From NCBI GenBank assembly GCA_013407085.1, contig JACCGJ010015422.1, forward strand, positions 30,134 through 94,133: 64,000 bases of DNA. The letters run 5' to 3'. The translations under genes were made by a program, and so were the position numbers. The notes below the pieces were generated by a model. That model ran no database searches, had not been told where the DNA came from, and saw nothing but the letters and a program-made list of their open reading frames with translations. Below are positions 11,301 to 23,300 of this stretch, in pieces (the stretch's first letter is position 1; each line of letters begins with the position of its first letter). The stretch comes from Atriophallophorus winterbourni (Eukaryota > Platyhelminthes > Trematoda > Plagiorchiida > Microphallidae).

Positions 11301-14300
11301 ATCTGTTTGTTATTTTTCTCTGGATCCTGTAGCTTTTTCACATCTCAAGCCACGTTAAATCTCCCAGCCCGACTCTACTGACGTCAGGTTTGTTTCAAAT
11401 GGTTTATGCCCTAGCTTCGTTTGTTGTTTCCCAATTTAGATCGACCTCTTTGTAATAGAAATTCATCAGCCATCCGAGCTTGATTGAATGTATTCCTCAT
11501 TGCTGTTATTTCCAGATTCCCCCTATCTACTTTGCACCGGCTTTTCGCTTTTGGATCACAAAGTGATGAAACTGGTTTGGCTAACAGAAACGTGTTTTCT
11601 AGTCTGCACTCGAGCGGGGCCCGCAGTGAGTTTTCACCAACTTTTCGATCAACTTATCTGCGATTAAATATCTGCTAAATGTAACCACCGGTTATTATAT
11701 CCCTGCTTGTGTGGCAAACACAGTTTTTATCCGTCACTCTGAGACTGCTCAACTGCCATACAACCGTGACAAGATAAAAATCCTAAAATGGAAGGGAGCT
11801 AAAAAGCTACTTAATCTACATAAGGTTCGACACAGACGCATTCGGATGAGGTGCATACACTTAGAATCAAACGTACATTCAAGCAAGTGTTGTGAACTAA
11901 TAGAGCATAACAGCTTTCTTGCGGTTTACACTGTCACGCATCGCCACAACAGCTATACTCAGTGGTGCTTTCCACGAACTAGCCGATCAAGCTTCATAGC
12001 TTATTACTCTTTGGGGTACGATCTACCTGTCAGTATCAGATCTCTCATGCAATCTTGAATTTGAGAATACAAACTGCTTCTGAACTGCATCAGCCTCCAC
12101 TCAAAACAAAATATCACGTACATTATGGGGGGGTAGATGATAAACCTACTGCTAAATTCCTTGTCTTTTAACGTTCCGCGCCGATCACAGCAGCTCGTTC
12201 GCTTTCAAATCCATATTGGAAAGTGACCGATTAAACGAGTCATTGTTTTTTTCAAAAAACGTAGGCTTTATTTTCAATAATAATAATAATAACTAACATG
12301 TACTCCTGGATCACCATGGTCGTTCGAATGAATATTTTTACACCTGTTCTTAGTTCACTGCTCGTTCTAATGTCTACCAGTGTTAATCATTCCGGTTAAA
12401 ATATCAAATGATTTCTAATTTGTAATCAAGATAAAACGCTTCTGCTAAATTGATATTATATTTCACATCATGTATACCTGATGAAGGCGACCGTTAGATG
12501 TAGGCTTGTTGTATTTTTCATTTGTTCTATTATAACGCTCCTCGGTAATCAGAATTCTGGAGACAAATTTTTAAAGGATATGGTGTTTGATGTCGCGATA
12601 CAAGGAGATGGACAAGTCTATTAAAATTGTTGGCTTACGCGTAACCAAATAATCGATTGCTTTTTGATGGCATGTAAAGCCACCGGCGTGATATTCACCG
12701 CGGTAGGTTTCTGTACAGCAGCCATTGTGGCCATTGGGATATAACGGGCGTCAGCTTACTGATATCTTCTCTAATATTGCTGATATTTTTGTTAGATATG
12801 GAATTAAAAATGGATTGGCAGAGCAGCTGTCATTTTGCCTTGATTGAACTCTCGTGTCTGGGGCAACCGCAAATTGACTGTAAAGACAAAGATCGTGGTA
12901 TACAGTGCGTGTGTACTAAGTGCTTTACTGTACGGCAATAAAACTTCCACGCAAGACACGAACGAAGCATCCGTCGTATCTTGAACATATCTTGGATTGA
13001 CAAAGTGACTAATGCTGAAGTGCTTTCAAAAGCTGGTCTACAGATCATGTTCACCCTACTACAACAACCCCGCCTGCGGTGGCTTGGCCAGGTCTACAGA
13101 ATGGAGAATGGTCGTATTCTGAAAGGTCTACTATATGGTGAGTTGAAATCAGAAAGTCGAGATCGCATTGGGCAGACAGTATTTTAGCGCACTTGACTGT
13201 GTACAAAGACATTTGAAAAAGGGATATGAAAGCTCTTGGCATTGACCCAGCGATTTAGGATTAATTTGTTCTTGACCGCTTACTTCTGACGCATTGTGTA
13301 ACGCGTCGTAGGCAAGCTGTAGAGGAGTAGATGCAGCTCTTGGCTGCTGAACGCAGATCACGCCGCCGGCATACAACTGATGCCGATCGAACAAGTACTG
13401 TCTATCCCTACGAGCGTTGCGGGAGAGTGCTCCTTCGGAATCGGACAGTTTAGTCATTCGAGAGGCTGAGCAGCATGAAAATATCTTGCGATTGTGATGT
13501 ACATCCATGGTCAACATCGACCGAAGGACGCCAACAGGGTTAAAATCACCTTGGTGAAAGATGCATCCACTGCATGGATGTACAAACGTGAAGCATTCTA
13601 TACTCCGCAGGTACACTATAATAAATTGGTTACTCCCGATAATGAGCTGCATATTAAAATACCTTGAAGTGCAGTCTATATCTCTTGCATACTATATGAC
13701 AGTAATCCTGAGACAACGTCATTGCTTACTGCTTCGATCCTCTCCTATTCAGCCCCGCACTTTGGGTAACATCTTGCGTGTCCGATGGTTACGCGGCTTG
13801 TGTGTTGTTTGCTGAATGATAAACTGACGTATGCTTTTGTATGTAGCATTAAAAAGAAGAAAACCGAGCTCTGTACTGACCGCATCGGAGCCATTTGTTA
13901 ACCTGAGCTTATTTTGCATTGTTTGGTAATACCTCTCAATTTTGACATTGAGAACCACTGCCTTTCAAAATGCATTCTCTAACCAAATTGTAGATTATGT
14001 TAACAACTGGTCAACTGGATTCTCCAAAATTCATTTTGCAACTCCCGCATGAATCTTCAATGTCATGGGCGAATACCGCTTGCTCATTGCGTGTCCATGC
14101 ATTTTCTTCGACTGCTTCTGAGTGCGATACGATCGTCGTCGGTACTCGCGATGGCGGGCTCTACACCTTCACGCTTAAAGTAAGTCCTTCAGCTGTGCAC
14201 GGATGTGCAATCGCAAAACACTTCTGTACGGGTAACACCGTGCTAAATTGATTTGCCGCCGGTATTGAGCGGCATGCGAATACGCGCTGGAATCTCATTG

Positions 14301-17300
14301 CCATTGCTATTTTCTTTTCCCATATCTGTCTAGGTCTTGGCAACCTGACAATGCAGCCTTTGACTGTGCCTCTCCTTTCCTTGATCAGTCTTTTGCTTTC
14401 ATATATACATACATTCCTTATTTCTTGGGAGTTAGCCTTATTTGCTCAATGATGTTGTATGGACGCACAAGTATACTACACTTAGCTTGTTCTAAGACGC
14501 TGCTACCACTGGACAACGATTTATCTTTTCATTGTTTAACAAACCTAAAACTGTATGGGAACAGGTAGTAATAATTAATTAACTGTTTGTGTTAAAACGA
14601 CCCACATACTTTAGACAATTAAGCAATTAGCGCCAAATCGGCTGAACCATGAACCAAAGTGGATTTACGTCGACTCAAATTTGTTCTTGAAAGCCGTGTT
14701 CCGATATATTGTCATTAGTTCTTAGCTGTTAGTTGTTTCACCAGGGATATGTCCCATGCCTCCAAACTTGAGCATGAAACCCGCAATGAAGTGTAAGTGT
14801 GGAGATGCGAAGAACAAAAAATATTGGTCTTTGCTCTGCGTCTGAGCGCTGGGGTTTGCTGTACAAAGCCGATTTAACAGTGCCTTTGAAGTCTAACATT
14901 GTTTAGAATTTTACAATTATTTCAAACCTCATTGAACCTAAGCTTAATGTCTTCTCCTGATGAAGGCCAACAGTCCGAAAACGGTTGTGGAGTTCAAGTG
15001 CAGGGTGTGAGCAACATAGAAACCTGAGCGTGAATTGTTTGAACAAACGTGCTTGAAATGTATCTTGAGTTGTGAAAAGTTGGTTTTTATAACTGCTCAC
15101 TTTTCGCAGTTACTGCGCATCTGCCCTGCACAGGAAACGCCTCATAATCAGATTTTGAAAAAATAAGTTGAAATTATTAGCATTTTGTTGCTCCTTTGTC
15201 GGCATCCTGATTGTCTACAGTGTGTACGTCGAAGGCATTTGTGAGCTAGGCATGGTATCGTTGAGCACGTTTCCTGCTTGTCTGATGGAATCGGCTCTCA
15301 GGTTAACTCGAGTTCTAGGTTGCCACGCATTCATCATCGTAATGTTATCTTGTAGGCTAGTGCATAATGCGATACTGGACTGTAATAATGCGCCCGTCGC
15401 TGCTTTCGTGCTTTTCTTTGTTTATTTAAAGATATTGCAGTTTGCCTGTAGCATTCGGAACGCACCGGTCGCACACATATTCCTTCGTTTATGATTAAAA
15501 TATACAAACAAATTGGTTAAAAACTGTCTACTTGCTTTTTGCGTTGCATTAACTTTGAAAGGATTGGTCGAGCAGTCATGCGCAGGAATTGACTCCATCA
15601 TGGAAGGTACGGCGTTGTCACGGACGTGGGGGGTGTACCTCGGTGTGTGCTGTTCCCCGTTCCACCCGGCCGGCCGTTTTGTCGTGTGGTAGAACCTACG
15701 GAGATATTCGTTTGTGGTTTCTGGATCCGATCGATGGTCGACTGACCTTGAACGCTGTGGTCCCTGGCTTGGATGCTTTGACCTGGGTCGAGAAGCTTTT
15801 CGTCGACGTTGAGGGTCGTTTGTTTGCTCTCGGATTTCAGTCGGTGAGTGACATCTTCTAAGCGGTTATTTCTTCATTCGGGTTCCGTTTTTGCTTACTC
15901 GTGCATGCCACTTGCTTCAGGACAACTTCAAGATCTGTCGGCTCGATCGAAACAATTCAGACCACCATCAATCTGAGCGTGCGATCTGCTTTGAAGGAGG
16001 GTTGACTAATCGAGCTGAACTGCAAATACCTTGTGGGGGTGGCAATCGCTATTGGGATTTTTGGATGTCTAATTCTCCTCAAAAGATTCCTTCCGCGCTA
16101 GCTGTCATAAGTCGCGGACACGTGCGAATAACCGAAACCGTGCTATCAGCTGACGATGCAAATTTATCCTTGAAGGTAATCGGCGTTCGTGTTATAGTCG
16201 TTCTGCCTCTTCTCTGTCAAACATTTGGAGTGTTTGTTTACGTCTGACTTCTGCTTTTTTGAAATGTACGGTCTTGTATGATATTATTCCATCAGCTTTC
16301 CTGAGTGGTCAATCGTAAGTTGATCGATCATTCGAAGCGGGTCGCTACTGTTTTCACCGCACTCTGTCCACTGGATAATGAAATATCACTATCGGTTATG
16401 AGTCCTTGCTCTATGAGTTTCTAGTGCCGTGTAATCTTGAACTGATGCGTATTGCAGTTGCTGTTCGAATACTCTATCATTCAAATACTGCTGCTCCTTG
16501 CCACAATCACGCCGCTTTCTATCTCAAAATTCAACGTAATACTTGATTAGATATTTTACCCTCGCTGTCGTTGTGTAACGTCTGTTTGCTTTTGTCTCGA
16601 AACTATTGTCGGATTGATACATGTATTTTTCGAACGAAGCGACAGCTGTCATGTTTTTACACCAATCAACTGATGGGCTGGTTCGGTCCTGTGTTTATTG
16701 GAATTGTAGAGTGAAAATGGCGACCGAAATTTCAAAACATTACATTGCGTCACACTTATTGTCTGCCCTCGTCCGTTCGTGGCAGTGAAATACTTTGCAC
16801 CGGTTGCCAATGGGATATTACTTTTGGCGCTGTTCAGTTTATTACGTGCACCCGGCATTCACCTGCGTGTGCAGCTGCAACCGTACTAAATTGATCTGCC
16901 TCTGGTATTGAGCTTCGTGCTGAAACCCGCTGGAGTGTCACTTCCCTTTTCTTATATTCGTCTAGCCCTGGGCAACGTGGCAGCATCTTAGCCTACTTGT
17001 AGTCTCTGAATGTGCGGCAGTTTGTCTGGATTTTGGCTTGTGATATAATGCATACATACATCTCATACATACACCGCACGACCGGTTTTACGCGGTGTGT
17101 ACAAATCCGGTAGGGACCGTACGATGAGGATCTGCATGCCTTAATCTAACAGTAGAGAAATGGTAAACATGGCCTGAGGTTGTAAGCCACTGTTGGAAAA
17201 AGCGTACACGACGAACCTGTGCTTGTGTGGAGTCGCTTGATTTCAAATTTGTGAATTCATAAAGGCATCCGAACAGCATTATAATTTCGACACATCTAAC

Positions 17301-20300
17301 ATTGATTAAGTAGCATGATTTGTGTTTTCGTCTCGCGGTGTGAAAATGTTTAGATTCTACTTTACATAATTGCTTTTGAGGTGCATTTCATGACGTATCA
17401 TCGTTTATATTCAAATCAAAACGAAAAATTCTAGTAACTTCAACAACTGCTGTCATTTAGAAAATAATAGCCACATTTATTTCCGAAGTGACAGCTTCTG
17501 TGTGCTGCCGGAAGTCAGTTGGCGTAGGTACATCATGGTAGTTTTTCTTGAATAGTAAACCGAAGTTTTCACTAACGTCATGCTCATCTCGCCATAAAAT
17601 TTATGGTTCTATGCATTCAGTTCAGAAAGGCTTCTGTTTAAAATCTTCGTTCTGTGGTCGATTTCTTTCCCCATTGCTTGTTTATAATAGAGCTCATCCG
17701 TGTGGTACCTATGAAATCTAGATATATGGCATAGATAACAGCACACTGAATAAATCTGCACAGCAATGAACTGCAGTCTCAGTAACATTATGGCTTTCCT
17801 TGTTTCCTCTAGATCTGGCTAGCTAGGCAATATTTCAACCTACATGCTGTCTATTAGGTTATGTTTTGCCTTCCCCGTAATTCCATGACTTTCACTCTCG
17901 TGGCTCATAGACAAGAACGGCGACATATTAACACTCGTTGAGTCAGTAGCAAGTGCTCAGAGACAGCCGATTTCTGATCGCAATCTATTAGGCACAATCG
18001 TATCACGCATGCCCCTCTAGTGTTACTTATTGACCGCACATGCACAGTAGTTTTCTAACCACCATCCACTCCGAGTACAATGATTGATGGTGGCCATTAC
18101 CTAGTTTGGTATAAACACCGATTACGCTGCAATGTTCGTAGGCCGATTCGCCATATATCATATCATGCTCCCGGTTAATATAAACAAACTATTTTTAAAT
18201 GTCATGCACCCGAATGCTTTTACAGCCTGCGCTTCATGGTCGGGACATCAATTGTTGCATTTTGTTCAGCTTTCCGAGTGAATCCCCCGGGGCAAACAAC
18301 CGTGGTTAGTAACTCTTTTTATGCGACAACTTTGCTTGTTTAATTTTCTTTTTCTATTTACTATCCAACAGCTGTGGTAAATGGAAATAGAGCGGTAACG
18401 ATTCACAGTGCTCAACCGACATTCAGCCGCGGAGACTGTATTGCAGCTGATAATGTTTTGTCATTTTCATACGTTCGGTCTCAGTTTCTAAACATGATTA
18501 CATTTGTCTGTGTACCCATTACTTTACTCATTATTCACCTTGTGTATTAATCGATACGACGAAAGTTGGGCGTTCCACACCTCACGTATTAATACGGCTG
18601 TGAAATCGTGCAGCACTTCTGTGCTATGCAGCTAACACCGGGTTAAATTGATGTGCCATCGGTAGTGAGCTGCATGCGAATACACGCTGGAGTCTCACTG
18701 CTATTTCTGTGATCATATCTGTCTTGGCCTTGGCAACCCGACGGTATCTTGGCCCACGTGCAGTTAATGACTTGGTGGTACTGGATCAGGGTTGTGATTT
18801 TATGCATACATGGGAGGGACAAGACGTAGTCGCGATGATGGTGAATTTCGATGATACGTTTAAACAATTATCGACTGGTGTTAGAACACGTTATATTTCA
18901 GCAAAATTTTGGCACTAACGAATCATGATTTTGTGCATTATACTTTCTGCGGTACAATTGAATGCTGAATCTGGAAAAGGTTTTCAAGAGATCAAAAAAA
19001 TCGCGACCACGAGATCGCACAGTTTGATCATATCCCCCCCGGCGTGCAGATGGTATAGCAATCAGCGGAGTTTTTGATGCATCCCCCTGGAATCATCAAA
19101 TATCCCACCCGACTCTTGGTGAAATCGTGGCGAAAATAATCAACCATCATGCAAGAATGTTTGACAATCTTTTGGGCAGTCCAATTTCGGTATAATGTCA
19201 TACCATACGTCTTCACCATGGCTGATCTTGTTGAAAGATCACAGAGAATAGTCGGGGCTCTTTACTAGTTCACTTTACGTACTGTACGCACGTACCTCAC
19301 TATGGGTGTCATAGATATAACTTATTCGACAGTATTGCGTTGGATTAGAATCTGGTGTAAACTGCGATTTCCAACCCCATCTTTGGTAACCTGAACGATC
19401 TTTTTGTAAATCTGGAACCGTTATTTTTGGCTCCTAATGACATATATTTCTATAAACATTAATGATAACGGCGGTCATTTTGGTTGCCGCTGCAATCCGG
19501 GCTGAACAACGTTTTCGAGAGAGAGTTGCAAGCACCTGACACCTTCGAGCTAATTCACGTCGCCATTCAGTGTTTAAAAATGAGTGGCATGAACCATCTA
19601 TTTCGACCAAAATCCTTGATTGCTCTTTGGAGAATCCCCAACTTTAGTAAACTCATTGACAGACTACACTGCGAAAATATGTGAGCCTAGTTACACAAGC
19701 AATCGAAAATTTTGCTAATTCCCGTTCGAAATGTACACTGTTGTTAGGTCACACGAGGTTTATCACCGTCCACTCAATCTAACACTGACACTTCGCAAAA
19801 GCGCTAGAATCACAGCTTTTCGTTGCACTCTGCCTTAAATGTCGCTGATTTACATCTATAACCTTCTTGCCTTCACTTTTATACAAGGTTGAAAAAAAGA
19901 ACACGAAATTTTTCGCTTCGCGTCTTCCTTTAATCTTGATTAATCCCGTTTTTAAAGCCTACCTTATGATTAACAAACCGTGGTGACGTGTAAGCTTGCC
20001 AATAGCACACTTCGCTTTGTCTTGTCGAAATCACTTCAGAGTTCAAGGTTTTTCTTATCTCTCAGGTAGATCAGTAAACCTCAAATTCTCTATGTTAGGC
20101 GCAAAAAATAGGTCGTTCGTTTTCGCCGCAGTCTTCTCGGATCAGTGATACGCTGTTATTTTATTTGTCTATTCGCGGTTTCCATCTTTTCTCGGTAATT
20201 TTCTTGAACATTTTACCGACAAATACGTGCATCATTCACTCGGGACAGAGCAATTTATGGTCCATCTTTACATTTCACTGTCCGAAATGCCATCGTGCGT

Positions 20301-23300
20301 CTTTTTCCAACGCACCATAAGTGACGTTTGTCGTACACTTTTTTGGTGAACTGTCTACCATCAGCTGCTTTCTGTTTCATTGAAAGTCAAAATTAGTGGG
20401 GCGCTGTTCCCACGAATTATTCTTTACGTAATCGATTGTCCTTGCATACACGCTGTAACTGAGAATTCGCTGGGGATGTTGTGTGAGAACCTCCTATTCG
20501 AGATTTTAGTCGCGTAGACTTGAAAATTATGTTCTGAAATGTGAATTTGACAAACAATTTTTATTTGTGAAGAGTTTTATAGCTTGATTTGCAAGCTAAA
20601 CTTACTACCGATATTGAAGAGAATATCATCGTTATTTTTCCTATGATATTCATGGGATAATCGAGTTATTGTGATCGGCTCTACGCCAACTCAATACCGG
20701 AATCTATAACTAATAGGTTATTTGTTGAACTTCGCATAAAATCGGGCAAAACACTTTTGGGATACTGCCGTCGAAGTCTAGAATGAGCATAAGCGTGAAT
20801 GCGAATAACCACCCAATGAGTGCTGCTTTCGGAAATATTGCTATTGTGAAAGCTTTTAGTTGTCTCTTCGTTCCAAATGCATGCCTTGGTCACCTTTGTG
20901 ATGTATCATGCTTAGCGCGTCTTTTCTTAATGACAACTGTTGTGCTTAAGCATCCTCTTCTTCACGGCCAGAGATGCATAGTTACCTACAATACAATCAT
21001 GGGAACTTGTACTAAAGGTGTTTGGGACAGGCAGTCATAAGCCAACTCGTCCATAATTATAACCGGTTAGACTGACCCGTCTATGGATCAGCAATTGTTT
21101 TGTACTTCCCCGGATAACACCGCGATAAATGGATTTGCCACCGGAATCCCACCTCTGTTTTTCAGTATTTTGCCTACATGCAGTCCATTGCTTTACGGTG
21201 GATTTTTAACTGTTATGTGTCTTTGAGTGATTTTTTATTTATTCGGTAAGCGAACTAGCTCAATTGTTCACAGCAAGGCCATAATCTGCACCCTACCAGT
21301 TTGAGGAGCCCTCACGAATTCCGAGCGTCGAATCACAGATCGGATAATCTAGCTTAACCTTAGCCCCGTTAGTTGTATACTTCTACGCATGTGGGCCGCT
21401 GTGTCAACCAACCTTGACCGTGTTCACTTGTGTTAGATTGGTGTGGATACACACTAGTAGGTAAATCGACCACTGATCCTGGTCATGCCTACAAGACGTG
21501 AAACATTGTAGGCGTACTATAGGCTGTTTAACGGTAAGGTCAAACCAGTAGTGGGGGGGTAGACTACTGCGTAATCATGTTCCCTGTTCTGACTATCACC
21601 CTTGGTCTGACGAAGCTTCTGTGTCACAAGTGAAACGTTACCCAAAACCTCCTCTAACCGACTGTACTCAAATTTCTTTGTATTTGATTAATCGCTTTCG
21701 CCGTGTTCTCTTCCTTCCACGTTCTTTATCTGCAGATTTCTGAAACCGTTTCTTAATCTGTTTTCAAGTTCGAACAAGAAAACCTTATAATCTTGTTACA
21801 AACGAAAACCAGTTTATTCCGGAATGTTGGACAGAACTGGGTTTGCTTTTCGCTGTTTGTTTAAATGGTTTCTAACGCTCAACAAGCGTGTTTATTTCAT
21901 CGATTGTGTTTTTTAGTTTCTAGCGCCTCGACATTCTCTATCGTTAATTACGACCACTTGTTATTTCGATCATTGTCGCATTTGCTAAACAAACTCGTGC
22001 CTTTACGTTTTACTGTATGCGTTTGACCACTGTGCCTCCTAAACTCGATATTTTTGAAATTCATGCTACTCAATATCAACTTCGTTTAAAATACTCTGAA
22101 CGGCCTTCTGCTGACCACGTGCGTTTATACCTCTTTAGCAGCAGTGATTCTTACACGCTAGCGTCATCAACATCGAAATAGCGAGTAGCGTGGGTTGAGA
22201 TACCTTGCACAATTTTATCCTTCCCAAGCATCGCATTCGTGCACCACAGACTGCGCACGATCCCTAAGATCGTTCATATGGCCGGACCTTCCCAAGTTTA
22301 TCAACCTTTTATTTTGTCACCTTTCTCCAGACGTTCCGACTGACCGCACTCTATACTGCTTCGCGGGTTCGGAGGACACATTCTTGTCCAGTTGGTCTAT
22401 TGACGTGGTGAACCATTCGAATTTAGGTGAGTCACGTGTTCCCACACTTGCTACAATTTCGTGTTCTCCTCTGCAACCGTACAAATGTTCTTTTGAAGCA
22501 TTTTACATTGCATATCGAACTTGTCTCACCATAGCGGTTTTTATGTTTGTCTGTATTTTGGAGGATGTGTCAAAGCTGCTTAGCTCAACTATAGTTCATA
22601 CCACGTCTGCCTGTGGTTAAAATATCACCTCCTCCTCCGTGCTATCCGAATATTCGGACGTCTGGTTGTATCGTATTTTGAATCCACCGAACCACTACCA
22701 CAGGGGTTGCTTGTTTTTGTGTGTAAATTGTTGTTTTTTGTTATCATTAATCTTCATAAACATGCTTGCAACTGGTTACTGTCAAATTTTTCGAACAACA
22801 GTGGGCTGAACATATTCGGTATAACTTCAAAGAATTTTTAATTGGAAAACAGAGGATCTCATTTTTCATGCTCACTTGCTTCGTTCTATTTTCGTTTCAT
22901 CTTTCCGCTGAAGGGGCGACCTTCACTCGCGTGCCATTGTGTGTTCGCGTGGTTAAACATGGTGGTCATACAAACCGTTGCGAGCGGTGATGTCAAAGTT
23001 CATTCAATGGCTCTAGGCACACGATGGATCCTTAATCATTTGCCCTTATCGGATCAGTGTAAAGCGTTTGTGTGGCGTGAGTGATGTGATATTTCTTGGT
23101 GAATATTTTGATGCTGGATATCTTGACGTAGTAGGCATCGATCACATTGTTTTTGAGCACGTACGTACAATATAATGGAATTAAGTATAAAAGCTGTTAC
23201 AGCAGTGGCTTTAAACATTGTTCACACTTGTTGATAGGGGCACAGATCCTGGTCCTATTGTCCGTACCTGATGAGTGCAAACAGCACGAAACCGGTCGTG

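Larger units (their letters stand above)
1..16726 (+). repeat. Segmental duplication, copy A
   Basis: This stretch matches 40336-62783 in the same orientation, copy B. It includes the upstream repeats and WDR6 exons 1-13. Shared sequence stops at the point where copy B runs into a LINE after a GGCGACCG string. The left limit is unknown because the window opens inside copy A. Differences between copies include a 510-bp LINE insertion, a 233-bp tandem duplication and a longer (CATA)n array in A, and a 7-kb insertion in B. The pairing was read directly by eye from long shared strings and from paired open frames at near-constant offsets. Confidence 0.95.
16176..18225 (+). other. WDR6 intron 13
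   Basis: Contains a SINE at 16862-17062 and a decayed minus-strand hammerhead-like relic at 17067-17130. Nothing else recognised. Confidence 0.5.

Noticed and set aside
10918..11341. Long open frames rich in Tyr-Ile-His-Thr or Cys-Met-Tyr-Val
   Set aside because: They are translations of the (CATA)n microsatellite on both strands and collapse in copy B.
11711..12058. 115-codon frame in intron 10
   Set aside because: Its first half is deleted in copy B and no family is recognisable.
12478..12530. CTGATGAAGGCG string resembling a hammerhead start
   Set aside because: No GAAA box or helix III follows; at most a remnant of the older family.
15168..15494. 108-codon frame in intron 11, also at 61227-61553
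   Set aside because: Conserved only because the whole block is about 99% identical between copies; no domain, no start context and no splice logic.
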